Source: Sphagnum compactum (lineage: Eukaryota; Bryophyta; Sphagnopsida; Sphagnales). From it: a stretch of DNA of 64,000 nt. The notes below the pieces were generated by a model. That model worked only from the letters and a program-made list of their open reading frames with translations. It ran no database searches and was not told the DNA's origin. The stretch is taken from assembly GCA_965153455.1 (NCBI GenBank), contig OZ234493.1:33222213-33286212 (forward strand). The letters are read 5' to 3'. Positions within the stretch are counted from its first letter, which is position 1. Each line of letters opens with the position of its first letter. Shown in pieces: positions 33,809 to 45,017 of this stretch. The position numbers were made by a program, and so were the translations under genes.

Positions 33809-36177
33809 TCAGTGCTGACCCCCAGGGCACCAGACGATGCTATGTTGAGGTGCTTGATAGAATCCCATCACCATGTACCACTGTGACCTGCACAGAAACC
33901 CAGAGAAAAATGCCACAAAATTTGAAGCAAAGAATTCATAAAGATCAGGTTTTGGTTCGTTAACAACACTACCAAATTTTAGCTGTTTGTCAGAACTTAA
34001 AACATTGGGTAGCACAAAACACAAAATTCATTTAGGTGATTCATTTACCTTAAAAGCTTGAGCTTGGCGGCAAGAAACCACTGGACCAGGCGCGGATAAA
34101 GACGTCCAGCGACATGGATAGCTGGTAGACGCCCTGACTTATGCTGCTGAGAGACTTCAGTAAACAGGAACACGAGAGCTTCTTCACTCTTGGCTAATGC
34201 ATGTCCCAACAGATTTAAACCTGTTGTGTATGCCCTGCAACAAACAACAATAATAAAATAAGCCCCCAAAAATGCATCAATAAAACAAGAGACGCCTGAA
34301 TCAAATTCTACTATGGATCAAGACATGACTCCATTCAAATTCCAGAAGATACAACAACGATACACCAACTACTAGAGTGTCTGGAACTCAATTCTGCAGC
34401 CCACTTACATTTTAAAGGGAAAATAAAAATTCTAGTTGCACAAACATTCCAATGGAATCTCCTCAAATAGTTCACTTTTTACACAGTCCCTGATGACTTA
34501 CACAATCTCATCATTCTGAGTCACCACCCACGTGGAGAATCCCTTCTGATGTGCTTCTCGCAGCTCATCCTCACGATCATAGCCCAGGGCTTGAAGGTGA
34601 AGCTTTGCGCATGCTGATATATCTTTCTCTTCCATTCGGCAAACCTTGGCACCTGAAGAGTATGAAAAATCCTCAATGGTCAATACCAATAAAATGCATT
34701 GGTGTTAAATCACCACCAATGCAGGCAGTGGCAGGCCGCATTGGCTGCATTTACCCAAGTAAATACAGTGGCTGCTGTATTGCACAGAATGAAAACAACT
34801 ACCTAGTAGCAGGTTTGACATGTATACCAGTGAGGGGGCTAAACCCTACAGCGGAGTTTGCAATGACAGCATTTTTGGGTGTGACTATGCCTGCAAATTC
34901 CATCCAACCTTCGACTGGGATGAAACCCAGATTTGCATACATGCTGAAACTTGTCATATTTGTCGCAGTCTGCCTCCCTCCCCACCCCCACCCAGCATGT
35001 TATAAACCACATTCTCATCTTGCACTTTTGAAGATCAATTGGCAAACATCCTGAGATAACATCAGTTGGCAGAGGAAACACCCACAAAAAACCAACACTT
35101 GGAAGGTAAGCAATCCTTCCAGAAAAACAAACTAACATGACAAAATAACAAGTGCAGTCATAACCTTGTGAGTTTAGCTCAACAAAATAGCAGACAGTTG
35201 AATTCATCCTGTTTTCACAAGCTTCGACAAAGCTCCTGATAAGAATGGAGGAGCAAAGGGATGTATGGAGACACTAACTCTTCAGCCATGTGAACATGAC
35301 ATGACAAAAAGTCGAGCACTCCAGGAAGATCCATGTCAAGCACACATTCGTGGAAGAAGATAGATCCTTTCTTACTTGTGAAAGACGGATTGATCTGGGA
35401 TTGGAAAGTTTGGCTTTGCGGATCAACTCCTGCATTATGGCTTTCCCCACCCCCTTGCTCTGTCGTGTGGGATCCACAAACACAGGTCCAACACCAGATA
35501 CCTCACCACCTGGGTTGGTTGTTGTGAGTTGTTAACCATCCAGCCACGATCGCCCCAGCAAACACCACCAGAAACATTCAGACAGATACACTCCAGCAAA
35601 CAAACAAACCCAAAAATACACACACACACACACACACACACAATGAAACCAGCCAGGAATTTCATGTCCCAAGAAGAAAGATGGTTGCTGTCATGATGCT
35701 TGATTTGGTATGGCAGTGGACACATGCAGCATTTGAATCTGTGCAGGGTTTAGGGTTTAGAAGAAGAAGAAGAAGAAGTGTTATGATCTATGGAGGAAGA
35801 AAATCGGCACTGAGTTTTGTTCTTCAATGAGAACAATTGGGTGGGTGGGTGGGTGCGTGGCGAAAGAGAAGAAGGAAATGTAGTAGACCGGTAGTGGTGA
35901 AAGCGGCGCCCAAGAGAGCTCCGGAGCTCTCCTCGACAGCAACCACACCAATCACAGAGGAGCTTGTGATAAACAGGTGAAGCATTGTCCATGCAGCTTG
36001 AGGACTGTCGAAAGCCACTTCGATGGGAATGCCCACTGACTTGTTGTAGTCGGCGTAACTCTGGTACGATATGTTGCTCAACTCCTCCAAATCCTCTAGT
36101 CGAGGCTCCCTCAAACTGATCCCCTGCGGCACCACCACCGCACTCTTTCCAAATCCCAGCTGCTGCTGCTGCTCCAT
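33809..36177 (-). CDS. GNAT acetyltransferase-like protein with two GNAT-like halves, six exons
   Basis: A predicted acetyl-CoA-dependent N-acetyltransferase; the substrate is unknown. Exons: 36177-35889, 35509-35376, 34969-34828, 34652-34502, 34234-34049 and 33887-33809, giving 326 residues with consistent phases. The first half starts ISLREPRLEDLEELSNISY and has the acetyl-CoA-binding loop in VFVDPTRQSKGVGKAIMQEL (RQSKGVGKA at 112-120), followed by TSFSMYANLGFIPV, the usual late GNAT strand and helix. The second half (from about residue 189) begins KVCRMEEKDISACAKLHLQA, like a second GNAT start, but shows no clear Q/RxxGxG/A loop, so it may be a degenerate domain. No signal peptide is evident. 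Intron 1 holds a (CA)n run and the telo-box-like GGGTTTAGGGTTTAG. Exons 4 and 5 are partly duplicated at 41140-41620. The exon 3 donor (GTATAC at 34827) was chosen because it alone keeps the frame. Confidence 0.85.
35618..35642. repeat. (CA)n microsatellite in intron 1 of the GNAT gene
   Basis: An uninterrupted CA run in the first intron (35510-35888). A GAA-repeat stretch and two telomere-type heptamers lie nearby at about 35746-35778. Confidence 0.9.
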
Positions 36178-36705
36178 AACTCTTGGAAATCCGAAAACCC
36201 CAAAAACAAAAAAACAAAAAAAAATCCCCCGCTCCTAAAACTCTGAACACAGGAGAAAAAAAGACACACAAGTGTGATAGCGAAAATTAGCATAGACCTG
36301 GCTGCTCAAAAATCATCTACTAGCTGCTCTTTTAAATCCTTCTCCTGCTCCTCCCACAAAACCAAGCTTGCCGACTACTACACTGTAGCGGGATCAATGG
36401 GTGCCCTCATCAGCTGGGCAACTGAGTCAGCCCGTGTTGCGTCAGTCAATTGGAAGAAGGCGACTGACTGTGAGGGAAGATCACAAAGAAATTGGCTCCA
36501 ACAAAGCAACCATCCTGACGTCAGAAGAGTCAAAGCTTAGGGGAAGCTGCGCTTCAAGCATAAAATGATCGTGAGGTTTTGACGGCAGGTGCACACAACA
36601 GGGGAGGGGCTGATCATACATTTCCTTAAATGTGACAAAATTCTCCCTGCACCATCGAAATAAGAAAAGCAGACTTAATCCCTCCCGAGCTTTTGGGAAG
36701 ATGTT
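36178..36705. promoter_or_regulatory. Upstream region of the GNAT gene
   Basis: The region immediately 5' of the GNAT ATG on the minus strand, expected to hold its leader and promoter. No core promoter element is certain. No other gene is seen. Confidence 0.35.
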
Positions 36706-36801
36706 CGAATTTTCAGCGGCAGAAATCACTAAAAAATGACAGAACTGGTGTAGGAGTTCTGAATTTTCAGCGGCAGAAATCACTTGAAACTCCTACACCA
36801 G
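36706..36801. repeat. Interleaved direct and inverted short repeats
   Basis: The phrase 'gaattttcagcggcagaaat' plus 'cact' occurs at about 36708 and 36760. Between and after these copies lie 'tggtgtaggagtt' and its inverse 'aactcctacacca', so the segment could fold into a stem holding the second direct copy. No known element type is recognised. Confidence 0.6.
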
Positions 36802-36827
36802 CTTGCCATCACCACATGCACTTCAGA

Positions 36828-36869
36828 GGTTTAGGGTTTAGGGTTTATTAAAAAAAAAACCCTAAACCC
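36828..36869. repeat. Inverted pair of telomere-type repeats
   Basis: GGTTTAGGGTTTAGGGTTTA is followed, after an A-run, by CCCTAAACCC. The two short blocks of the plant telomere heptamer face each other and could form a hairpin. Confidence 0.8.
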
Positions 36870-38374
36870 ACTAAAAAAAGAAAAAAACACTGGTGGGTGT
36901 CTTGATGATAGATTCTATCTCAATAACAACTTTTCATTACATTTGTTTTTTCAAGTTGTGCTCAGAGTCACCTCACACCTCGGGAGGTCAAGCCATGATC
37001 ACCTGAGCACAGTGACCAAAATGTAGAGCTGTGTGAAATCGGAGTCAAACTTCCACCAAATCATTAAAAAGCTTACATTTTGTTTTTTGGTGAGAACCTG
37101 TGTTTTTGTTAAAGTTCTCTAGAAAGTTCCCTACATGTGAAATGTTCATACCGTGCCTGACTCTAAATTACCTACATATTTCCAACCCAATTGCAACTCT
37201 CCAATAGAAAATGCATGTCCATGGTGCGAGCAATCAATAGCCCGTGCACTTCAGTGCCTTTCCAATAGGCTTTGCTGTGATCCCAACATATAGATGGGTA
37301 AATAGGTAGGACAATCGGTGGCTTAAAACAGGTCCATGCAGAAGGTAAATTTGGTAGGAGAATTGGTGGCCAAAATTCAGGTAGGGACCAATGAATTCAA
37401 GCGATCTTATTGGTTGAAAGCTTTAAATTGGTCCCAAGGCCTTTAAACGAGCATCCAAGACCAAAAAAGTGGCAAATTGAGGCTAAACCTACATGGCACC
37501 TGTTTTGGAGGGGAAATCAATTGGTTCAGACCAAAAAACAGTGCTAAAAGGAGAGGTCCTGATTTGGAGAAGGAAGAATCAGGCTAGGGACCAAGGTATA
37601 ATCCAACTCAAGGATTCCATTTGCTTCAAATCAGTCCAAATTGGTTCCTAGGAAATTGGACCCTGGACCCTTAGTCTAAAGTGAGCCTTAGCTAGACTTG
37701 ATGCATGTGCCTTGACTTATATGCAGCAGATGGTTGTGAGCTTTATGAGCTGAACTCTTGGTGAAGCATATGTGTTTGGGATCCCGGGGCCATTCTTTAG
37801 GGGTTCAAGCCACTATTAGGGCCACCATGGGTGTTTTAGTACCCTAGTGCAATAACAGGTTGGAATTGCTGACAATGTATGGTAACGAAAAAAAAAATTC
37901 AAAACAAGCATCCATCCACACACACACACACACACACCCCAACCAACCAAGAAAAAAGAAACATTTATTGGACTCATTACAAATTGCTATGCTTTGCCCT
38001 TTTGGTCATAATATTGATTAATTCAATCATTGTCGACACAACCGTGTAACACAAATTTACTCAATGAAGCATCCCATGGAAATAAACGGAGTCAAATTGA
38101 ACCCAACAAAAATGCTTTGCTTAACCTTTTGGTCACAACATGTAGTCAAGTCTTTGTGATCAATTGTGTGCTCTATAGTCTTAGTCCTAAATTGGTTAAT
38201 TTGGGCATGTTCTCAGTTTATAGTCAAGTCTTTGTGATCAAGTGTGTGCTCTATAGTCTAGTCCTGGAGCAAATGTAAAGTTTTGTCTACCTAAGGACTT
38301 TACCATCATCATATAGTCAAGTCTTATTCATAATAGACTTTTCCTTAAAGTCATCATGTCTTCACCCTGTCTTT
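36870..38374. other. Intergenic DNA with a short direct repeat
   Basis: Contains a (CA)n run near 37919-37937. The phrase 'atagtcaagtctttgtgatcaa' (written here in two halves: atagtcaagtc, tttgtgatcaa) followed by 'gtgtgctctatagtct' occurs twice, near 38141-38182 and 38220-38260. No gene is recognised. Confidence 0.5.
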
Positions 38375-38470
38375 GGGCGTCTTTTCACCTCCTATCCCCT
38401 CTTTGAGCGAGGTTCGCAAGTAAGGAAGTTTGATTAAATCTGGGTATGAAATGCTGAAACTCTTTGTGAC
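38375..38470 (-). repeat. Dispersed repeat family 2, partial inverted copy
   Basis: The reverse complement of this stretch matches the right ends of the repeats at 51809-52160 and 52674-53041. Shared words, read on the + strand here, are 'cctatcccctctttgag', 'gcaagtaaggaa', 'gattaaatctg' and 'gtatgaaatgctgaaac'. Confidence 0.7.
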
Positions 38471-40064
38471 TCTTTGCTGGGCATGCATTCACTTGGGCCT
38501 ACAGGACCTTAACATGATAGCCTTATGAATTGAAGTACTTGACATTCAAGCACAACAATCTCAAATACCTTGTAACTTATAAATAAGTTAACGGACTAAG
38601 TATTTTGGAGTTAAAAGCTCTAGAAGTAGGTAAGGGGATGGAAATGATTTGATATTCCATTTTATTTTGAAGATCTACTACTCTTGTTATGCATTTCATT
38701 TTATTTTCTTCCTATTTGATTTTGATTCAATTGTATTTTTAATCTTATATATTAAGGAATACAAATTGTTGTGTATAATATGAATGACGTAATACAAAGT
38801 GCAAATATGTAAAATTACAACTAAATTAAAATGTAAATCGTCATGGCATGGACCTCTTGTATTTTACACTTTTGTCCTTTGGTAGTGTGGACATATCCAT
38901 TCACTATAAGTAGTATTGAAAATGGCAACAAAACACATGCCATGTGCCAAACTTGTTGACAACAATCACACAACAACATTGTCAATGCGCTTTTCTTTGT
39001 TGGTTTTACACTAAAATGTGTTGGAACTTGATCTAGTTGATCATCAACTCCAAACGTACCCCTGAAAGTAATTCTTTTGTTGATGCATGCCCACCCATCA
39101 ATACCAATTTCATATCATAATATGTGTACAATGTATTTTAAGATGACCTTAGGCTAGCTCTTCATTCACCTCTTGGAAGAATCAAAGAATTTGGTATGAC
39201 TTAAGGGCTACCTTCTATGTCACAATTTGGTTGCTTAGCAAAGGTTTAATGGCCTCCTTGATGGAACTTAAAAGGATTACATGTTCTATCTAGAATTGGT
39301 GAATATTCATTGCATTACAACCAATAACGATCCCAAGTCTTTCCACACAATTATGTTGCTTTGAACTTTTGAGCATCAACCATATTATTATAGTATTCCT
39401 CTTATGCCTTATATTAATTAGATCACGTCTTCATCCAAGCCAAACATGCAATGGCATGATAGCCAAATATTAGATATTTAATTGAAGTATACCATTTTCT
39501 TTAATTTCAATTGAGTTCTCATGCGATGAATGTAGCTAAAAAAATAAAAATCATTTACAATGCATTCAAGTTTTAAACATGTACCTTGTGGATAGTCATC
39601 AAATCATAGTTTTGTAATATTAATGATTAAATATCAATTATTGTGAGTTTATCTAATTGCATTAGTCATTTGCACAAATAATTATTGGTCTTCGAAGGTG
39701 AAAGTTTTGTTGAATGCATGAATGCAAAAGGTGGCCACAATTTGCACAACTAGTGATACATATTGGCCTTCATAAGAAGAATGTTTTAAAACGATTCTCA
39801 TTCTTGTTTCAAGACACTTATGGTATCACATAATGCTTGCCAATATCATCGTTTTGGATGTAAAGTAGAAATACCCCTTATCATCATTGTACCCTAAATC
39901 AAGGCCTATAGTGGTATCTTATCAACACTTGGTCCAAGAGAAAGAATGGGTTGCATTTTATTGATCATTGTCACATTTAACACACATGTTTTGTGTGGAC
40001 TAAAGCCATAATGAATTTTGTAAAATACATTTATGTACTAACTATAACCATAATGGAGTTCATT

Positions 40065-40103
<39 letters not shown>

Positions 40104-41139
40104 TGCACATTCAAAAATTATTTCAAGCAATACAAGAACATTTATGAGGATGGTTTTGAAAATGGATTTGGTTGAATTTTTAAATTTTCAAATGACATTT
40201 AAAAATATTTATTAAATCTATTTAAGGCACATGTTGTGGAAACTTTTAAGCTTTGAAGATGCAATAATGGCATATGAGCGAGATTTATATTGAGATCTTG
40301 ACAACAAGAGTTTAAAATGTTAAAGGTGTGTTCTATAGAGGAGGCTGATGTCAAATTTAAATTAATATATCACAAACTTTCCACAAACCAAAAATAAACA
40401 TTTTCATTTGGTGTGCCTTCAAAATCTTCTTGTATTGTAGGAAAAAATAATGTAAGATAAGAAAAAAAGTAGTTGCCACCAAACTATTTATTTCAAAAAA
40501 AATTAGGTGATTTTATCTTACAACATTTCAAAAATTAAGCTAATAATGTTAATCAATATGTCAAGACCTTAACGTTGGGCTCACGATCAAAATTAAGATA
40601 TGAGAATGGAAGTAAATTGAGAAAATGTCCTAAAATTCAAACACAATCCCAACAATTCTCAAGTGAATTTCCTTAATTTTTGGAATAAAAGTCAAGATAA
40701 CAAACTTTGTCCAAATTAAACTTTTTATATTTTGAAAAAAGGCCTTGAAATATAGATATTAAGTGGGCTTGCATTTTCCATTTAAAAATGTAAAGCTCAA
40801 GTTATGATTAAGAGTCAAATTAATAGTAATTTGACTCCCAACCAGCTAAACCCAAGCAACGAGCATCAAGTGACTTGTAAACTGAAATTCAATATGACAT
40901 TCAAAAAGTCTTTTGAAGGGGTAAAACTTTTCCCTTGAAAACTCCATAATTGGAAATTTATAACTACGAATTTATATCACAAACTCTCACAAAGTTGCAA
41001 GACTCATAACTTTGATAAAATCAAAAATTGTTGAGAGTCCCAAAATTTCTTACCATTTCAATGTAACCCCACCCCAATCACAAAACATATTATAAAAAGG
41101 ATAGTCATGAACTCCTCCTAAGTTTAAATCATGTGTGTC
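38471..41139. other. Intergenic DNA, nothing recognised
   Basis: AT-rich, with a (TA)n run near 40068-40101. Short frames on both strands show no recognisable family. Confidence 0.5.
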
Positions 41140-41620
41140 TTGTAAATTGGGTAAATGCAGCCAATGCGGCCAGCCAATGCCTGCATTGGTGTTGGAAGAG
41201 AAAAGTATATCAGCGAGCGCAAAGCTTCACCTTGAAGCCCTGGGCTATGATCGTGAGGAAGAGCTGCGAGAAGCACATCAGAAGAGACTCTCCACGTGGG
41301 TGGTGACTCAGAATGATGAGATTGTGTAAGTCATCAGGGACTGTGTAAAAAGTAAACTATTTGAGGAGATTCCATTGGAATGTTTTTGCAACTAGAATTT
41401 TGATTTTCCCTTTAAAATGTAAGTGGGCTGCAGAATTGAGTTCCAGATACTCTAGTAGTTGGTGTATCGTTGTTGTATCTTCTGGAATTTGAATGGAGTC
41501 ACGTCTTGATCCATTAATAGAATTTGATTCAGGCGTGTTCTTGTTTAATTGATCCATTTTTTGGGGCTTATTTTATTTATTGTTGTTTGTTGCAGGGCAT
41601 ACACAACAGGTTTAAATCTG
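41140..41620 (+). pseudogene. Inverted partial copy of GNAT exons 4-5 with the intron between them
   Basis: Aligns by eye, in reverse orientation, to about 34780-34209 of the GNAT gene. It keeps ISASAKLHLEALGYDREEEL and STWVVTQNDEIV, the same GTAAGT donor, the whole following intron, its GCAG acceptor and the first codons of exon 5 (AYTTGLNL). About 75 bp around the start of exon 4 is missing. Retention of the intron shows copying at the DNA level rather than through mRNA. It cannot encode a working enzyme. It joins directly to a piece of the WRC gene at a CTGT. Confidence 0.9.
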
Positions 41621-41853
41621 TCTCATTCCTTTGTGCCATTGGAGCAGCTTCTTTCCTGGCATCGACTGGTGTTGATGCAATTTCTTTCTGTGGCTTTGAC
41701 TCAAAGGTGCCATAGCAGACTCTTCCTCTGTAGGAGGATGCGGGATGCAAACTGTATGAGTAACTCCTACAATGGCCTCAAACAAGATATATCTCCCCTC
41801 TCCAGCTTGGAAATAGCATCGATTATTTCGGATTCTCTTTGCCAATTTTTATG
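41618..41853 (-). pseudogene. Inverted partial copy of the WRC-gene HARE-HTH exon
   Basis: On the minus strand it encodes NNRCYFQAGEGRYILFEAIV and HPPTEEESAMAPL, matching the fourth exon of the HARE-HTH/WRC gene at about 32314-32081, then a frameshift. Homology ends within 'gccaatttttat'. In the source locus this piece and the GNAT piece lie about 1.9 kb apart in the same relative order, so the two copies together are one inverted duplicate with an internal deletion. Confidence 0.9.
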
Positions 41854-41869
41854 GACCTTGAGGGATTTA

Positions 41870-42640
41870 ACATCCACATGGGGTGACAATTTTGCCAATA
41901 GTCATTCGGATTGCACCTTTGATGATTTTGCCCAAGTATTTTGTAGGTGGTATCAAAAATGCAAACCAATGAGCAAGCAAGTGTACATGAACTTGCAAAC
42001 CATCAAACAAAATTTCAATGAATGGATGGAGGAATACTATGAACACAGTCTCAAAACCTTGCTAATGCTTTAGAGCAACTAGCAATGTACCACTTGCTAA
42101 CTACCTTCTTTAGGGCAAGCTTGTTACTATATTTGCATGTGGCTACCACACGAATGAAATAGCACAACCTAATTCAACATTTGGAATCAATGATAATCTA
42201 TGAAGAAAGTTCCATGGATGTGCATAGGAACTGACACTAGTAGAAAAATCCCATTTGTCGACTTGTCTTAGGCAACTAAAAGTGTCTTTTGTGACTATTT
42301 TTTGATAAAAATAGTCACAAAAGACACTTTTAGTCGCCTAAGACAAGTCGACAAATGGGATTTTTCTACTAATGTGAGTCATATTGAATGTTTATCTAAT
42401 GATGAAGAGCAATAAGAAAGGAAATTGAAAAATAGGCAGTCGGTGAACATTTGCTCTCATTATTCAAAATCTAACCATATGGAGAAACTTTGCTTTTGGA
42501 ACCTTGACAATCTAGATAATCGGCTTCAGGAACAAAAGGAGGTGGTGATAAACAAGATTTATGCCCATGTTACCAAAACAAAACATTTGGAAAAAGGAAA
42601 AGGCACAAAATGGCTTTAGTGGCGATAATTCCTTTACCTA
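41870..42640 (+). pseudogene. Decayed Ty3-type retrotransposon gag remnant
   Basis: Near 41920-42073 the + strand reads FDDFAQVFCRWYQKCKPMS, then VYMNLQTIKQNFNEWMEEYY and EHSLKTLLML, similar to the gag segment (Y..L..IKQ....V..YYE..LKL) of plant Ty3 elements. Near 42440-42500 CSHYSKSNHMEKLC has the spacing of a CCHC knuckle (C-X2-x-X4-H-X4-C) with the second Cys replaced by Tyr. The piece is broken by stops and by the CACTA MITE at 42235-42374. No long terminal repeats or reverse transcriptase were identified. The first gag segment is in one open frame with the antisense gene copy upstream (41549-42073), apparently by chance. Confidence 0.5.
42235..42374. mobile_element. CACTA MITE, 140 bp, 3-bp target-site duplication TGA
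   Basis: Starts CACTAGTAGAAAAATCCC and ends with its complement (one mismatch in the last six bases), flanked on both sides by TGA (42232-42234 and 42375-42377). CACTA termini plus a 3-bp duplication are diagnostic of the En/Spm class. Almost the whole element is one inverted repeat: arms of about 60 bp pair across a short AT-rich centre, so a transcript would form a long hairpin. It has no coding capacity. It is inserted in the dead gag. Confidence 0.92.
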
Positions 42641-44639
42641 TTACATTGGCAACCATCCATGTCATTTTTCCACCAATTGCCCTTGGAAGGCTATAATCTA
42701 AGAAATCTTACAAAAGAAAAAAACCCAAACCAAAAATTAGCTTCAATCCCTAGTGAAAAGAAGTTTAAAGATGTTACCATCAACACGATGATGGCAATAA
42801 CTACATGAAATAAGGCACATGAAGAGGTAGTGTTTTAAGAGATGGAATCACTAAAAGGTAAAGGGCTTTAGGAGTAGTAAGAGGAGGAAAGACTTCAGCA
42901 CATGATGATAGAAACAAACAATGTACAAGTTTCATAAGGCAAACAAATTAGTGCATGTAATTACCACCCCTAACCAATCCTAATCAATTAAATGAGGAGG
43001 ATTAGCCTATCTTGTGGAGCATTAAAAAAAACTACCTTCCATCGAAACCTATTGTTGTACTAATAATAGTGGGAGAGATTGACCAACAAATTTTGGACAA
43101 CAAGATTCTTATTACTATGGGACAACTTTTATAGTTGGAATTAGATTTGAATACCTACCTTGTGATACAATTTCATCCACCACCAAAGGAGGAGGTAGTT
43201 CACTAAAAACTAGTTGCAAGTGTAATCACAAAATAATGACCCACACCTAATTCCTTGGTGCTTTGCTTAAAAGCTATGGGTTAGTTAATCAAAATGACAT
43301 AATGAACATTACACAAATTCATGACTTTTCAGAAGGTTCAACTTAATTAAAGTGTTCACATTGATTTGATTAGAGAGGATGTCCATTTTGATTTAAAATA
43401 TGGGGCATGAAAAATACATGGTTCTTTTGATTCATTTTTTTTTATTGAAATGATTTTTTTCACCAAATGTCATGTTGTACATCTAGTTAGAAAAGACAAA
43501 AATCATCAAGATTACCATGGCTTAGTCAAATAGGCCATACTAAAAAGTTAAGGTTGGATCAAATTAACCATGTTGATTTGATACTTAATCAAGTTGATCA
43601 AATTGATTTGATTATTTAACCTACTTTCTAAACATAAATTATATGATTAAAATTTAACATGGTTAATAAGCTAGGTTATATTTATAAATTACCTACTTAA
43701 CCTAACATAATTAATTTAGGTTAATCTAAGTAGGTAGCTTAGGTTTCAAAGCAAGTCATATTGGTTTAAGTGTAGTAGGCTAAATAGATAGCCTAGGCTT
43801 AAGTAAGTAGTTTTGGCTAAGGCTTTTTAAATTAAATTATAAATAGCCTAACTAGTCGCAGAACAATAACTAGGTTAAGCTAGGTAGCGAAACTAAGCCT
43901 ATATAAGATATGTAATTTGTAATACAATGATTAATCATCATAATGTGTTACAATGTCATCACAACATCAAATCAATGATTGTATCAACACTTCAATAACA
44001 GTTAATTTTGAACACATTGTTAAAATGTTATAAAAACACACACACGTGTGTGTGTGTGTATATATGTGGAGGGGGCAAATTTGTGATGTTAGTATTATTT
44101 GAAAAGGAGGTGATGAGGATAATGAAAATTAATTCAAGAAAATAATGTTGAGGAGGATGAACAACAAACTTGAAGAAGGCAATGAAAAGCATAAGTAGCA
44201 ATTCAAGAAGAAAATGATGAGGAGGACAAACAACAAATAAGAAATAAAATGATGAAGAGGACAAGTAACAATTTAGGAAGGCAAGTTGAAAGGAGAACAA
44301 ATTAAAGGAAATGAGGGATCAAAGTAAAGCATTTTTAAGGTTTAGGTTTTGTAGCAACATTGCACTAACTCAAGATGTTCTAGAAGTTAAAGATTTTATT
44401 AACAAAAGCTTAACATCATTACCGTCCAATTTTTTACCAATTATTAATCTAACCCATTGAATAAAAGATGAACATTATTTCAAAAGAAAATTGTTGGTAT
44501 TAGGTTTGAGATAATTTGTAGATAGCATAGATGTTAGACATGTGTTAATTTTGGCTCTATTTGTATGCAAGGGAGAGACTATGGAACAATGTAGTTTTTT
44601 CCATTTTATCCTGCATTTCAAGGAATATTCACCACCACA
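42641..44639. other. Intergenic DNA, possibly further retroelement debris
   Basis: Near 43060-43120 the + strand reads VGEIDQQILDNKILITMG, which might be debris of a protease-region segment, but this is too weak to call. A facing (AC)n/(GT)n stretch lies near 44034-44064. GAGGA-rich sequence follows at 44100-44300. No gene is recognised. Confidence 0.4.
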
Positions 44640-44730
44640 ATGTTACTATGAACATCGATTTTTTGAGAGCTTCACGGAACATTTCCTATTTGAAATATAT
44701 GCTAGTTTGAACTTGCCATGAGGGGAAGGG
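44640..44730. repeat. Diverged copy of the WRC-gene 3' flank
   Basis: Shares TGTTA(C/T)T(A/G)TGAAC, GGAACATTTCCTATTT and TTGAACTTGCCAT, in the same order and spacing, with 33194-33290. The orientation is direct, unlike the composite copy at 41.1-41.9 kb. Confidence 0.65.
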
Positions 44731-45017
44731 CCATTGCATGATGAGAAGCTTGTTGTAGCTAGACATACATCTAACGCCCACTATACTACGTTAAATGTAA
44801 GTTGTAACCGACTATAAGCAACCCATACATTAGAAGGGTGCAAACATTCATCAATGAAAAATTGAAAAATCACAATCTACAATCAAAGTCGAAATGCACC
44901 CCAAACAAGGAATCCACACCTTGCAACAAAAACCTCACACAAAAGCCCATGTAATATAGTAGAAATAGTGTGCCCAGTGCCATTGAGAGCACATATTGCA
45001 TAACATATTATCACTCC

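Noticed and set aside
41140-41620. Processed (mRNA-derived) pseudogene of the GNAT gene
   Set aside because: The intron between exons 4 and 5 is retained with its splice sites.
41140-41853. Gene capture by a Pack-MULE or Helitron
   Set aside because: No element ends enclose the copied pieces, and both pieces come in collinear order from one nearby locus, so a local inverted duplication with deletion is simpler.
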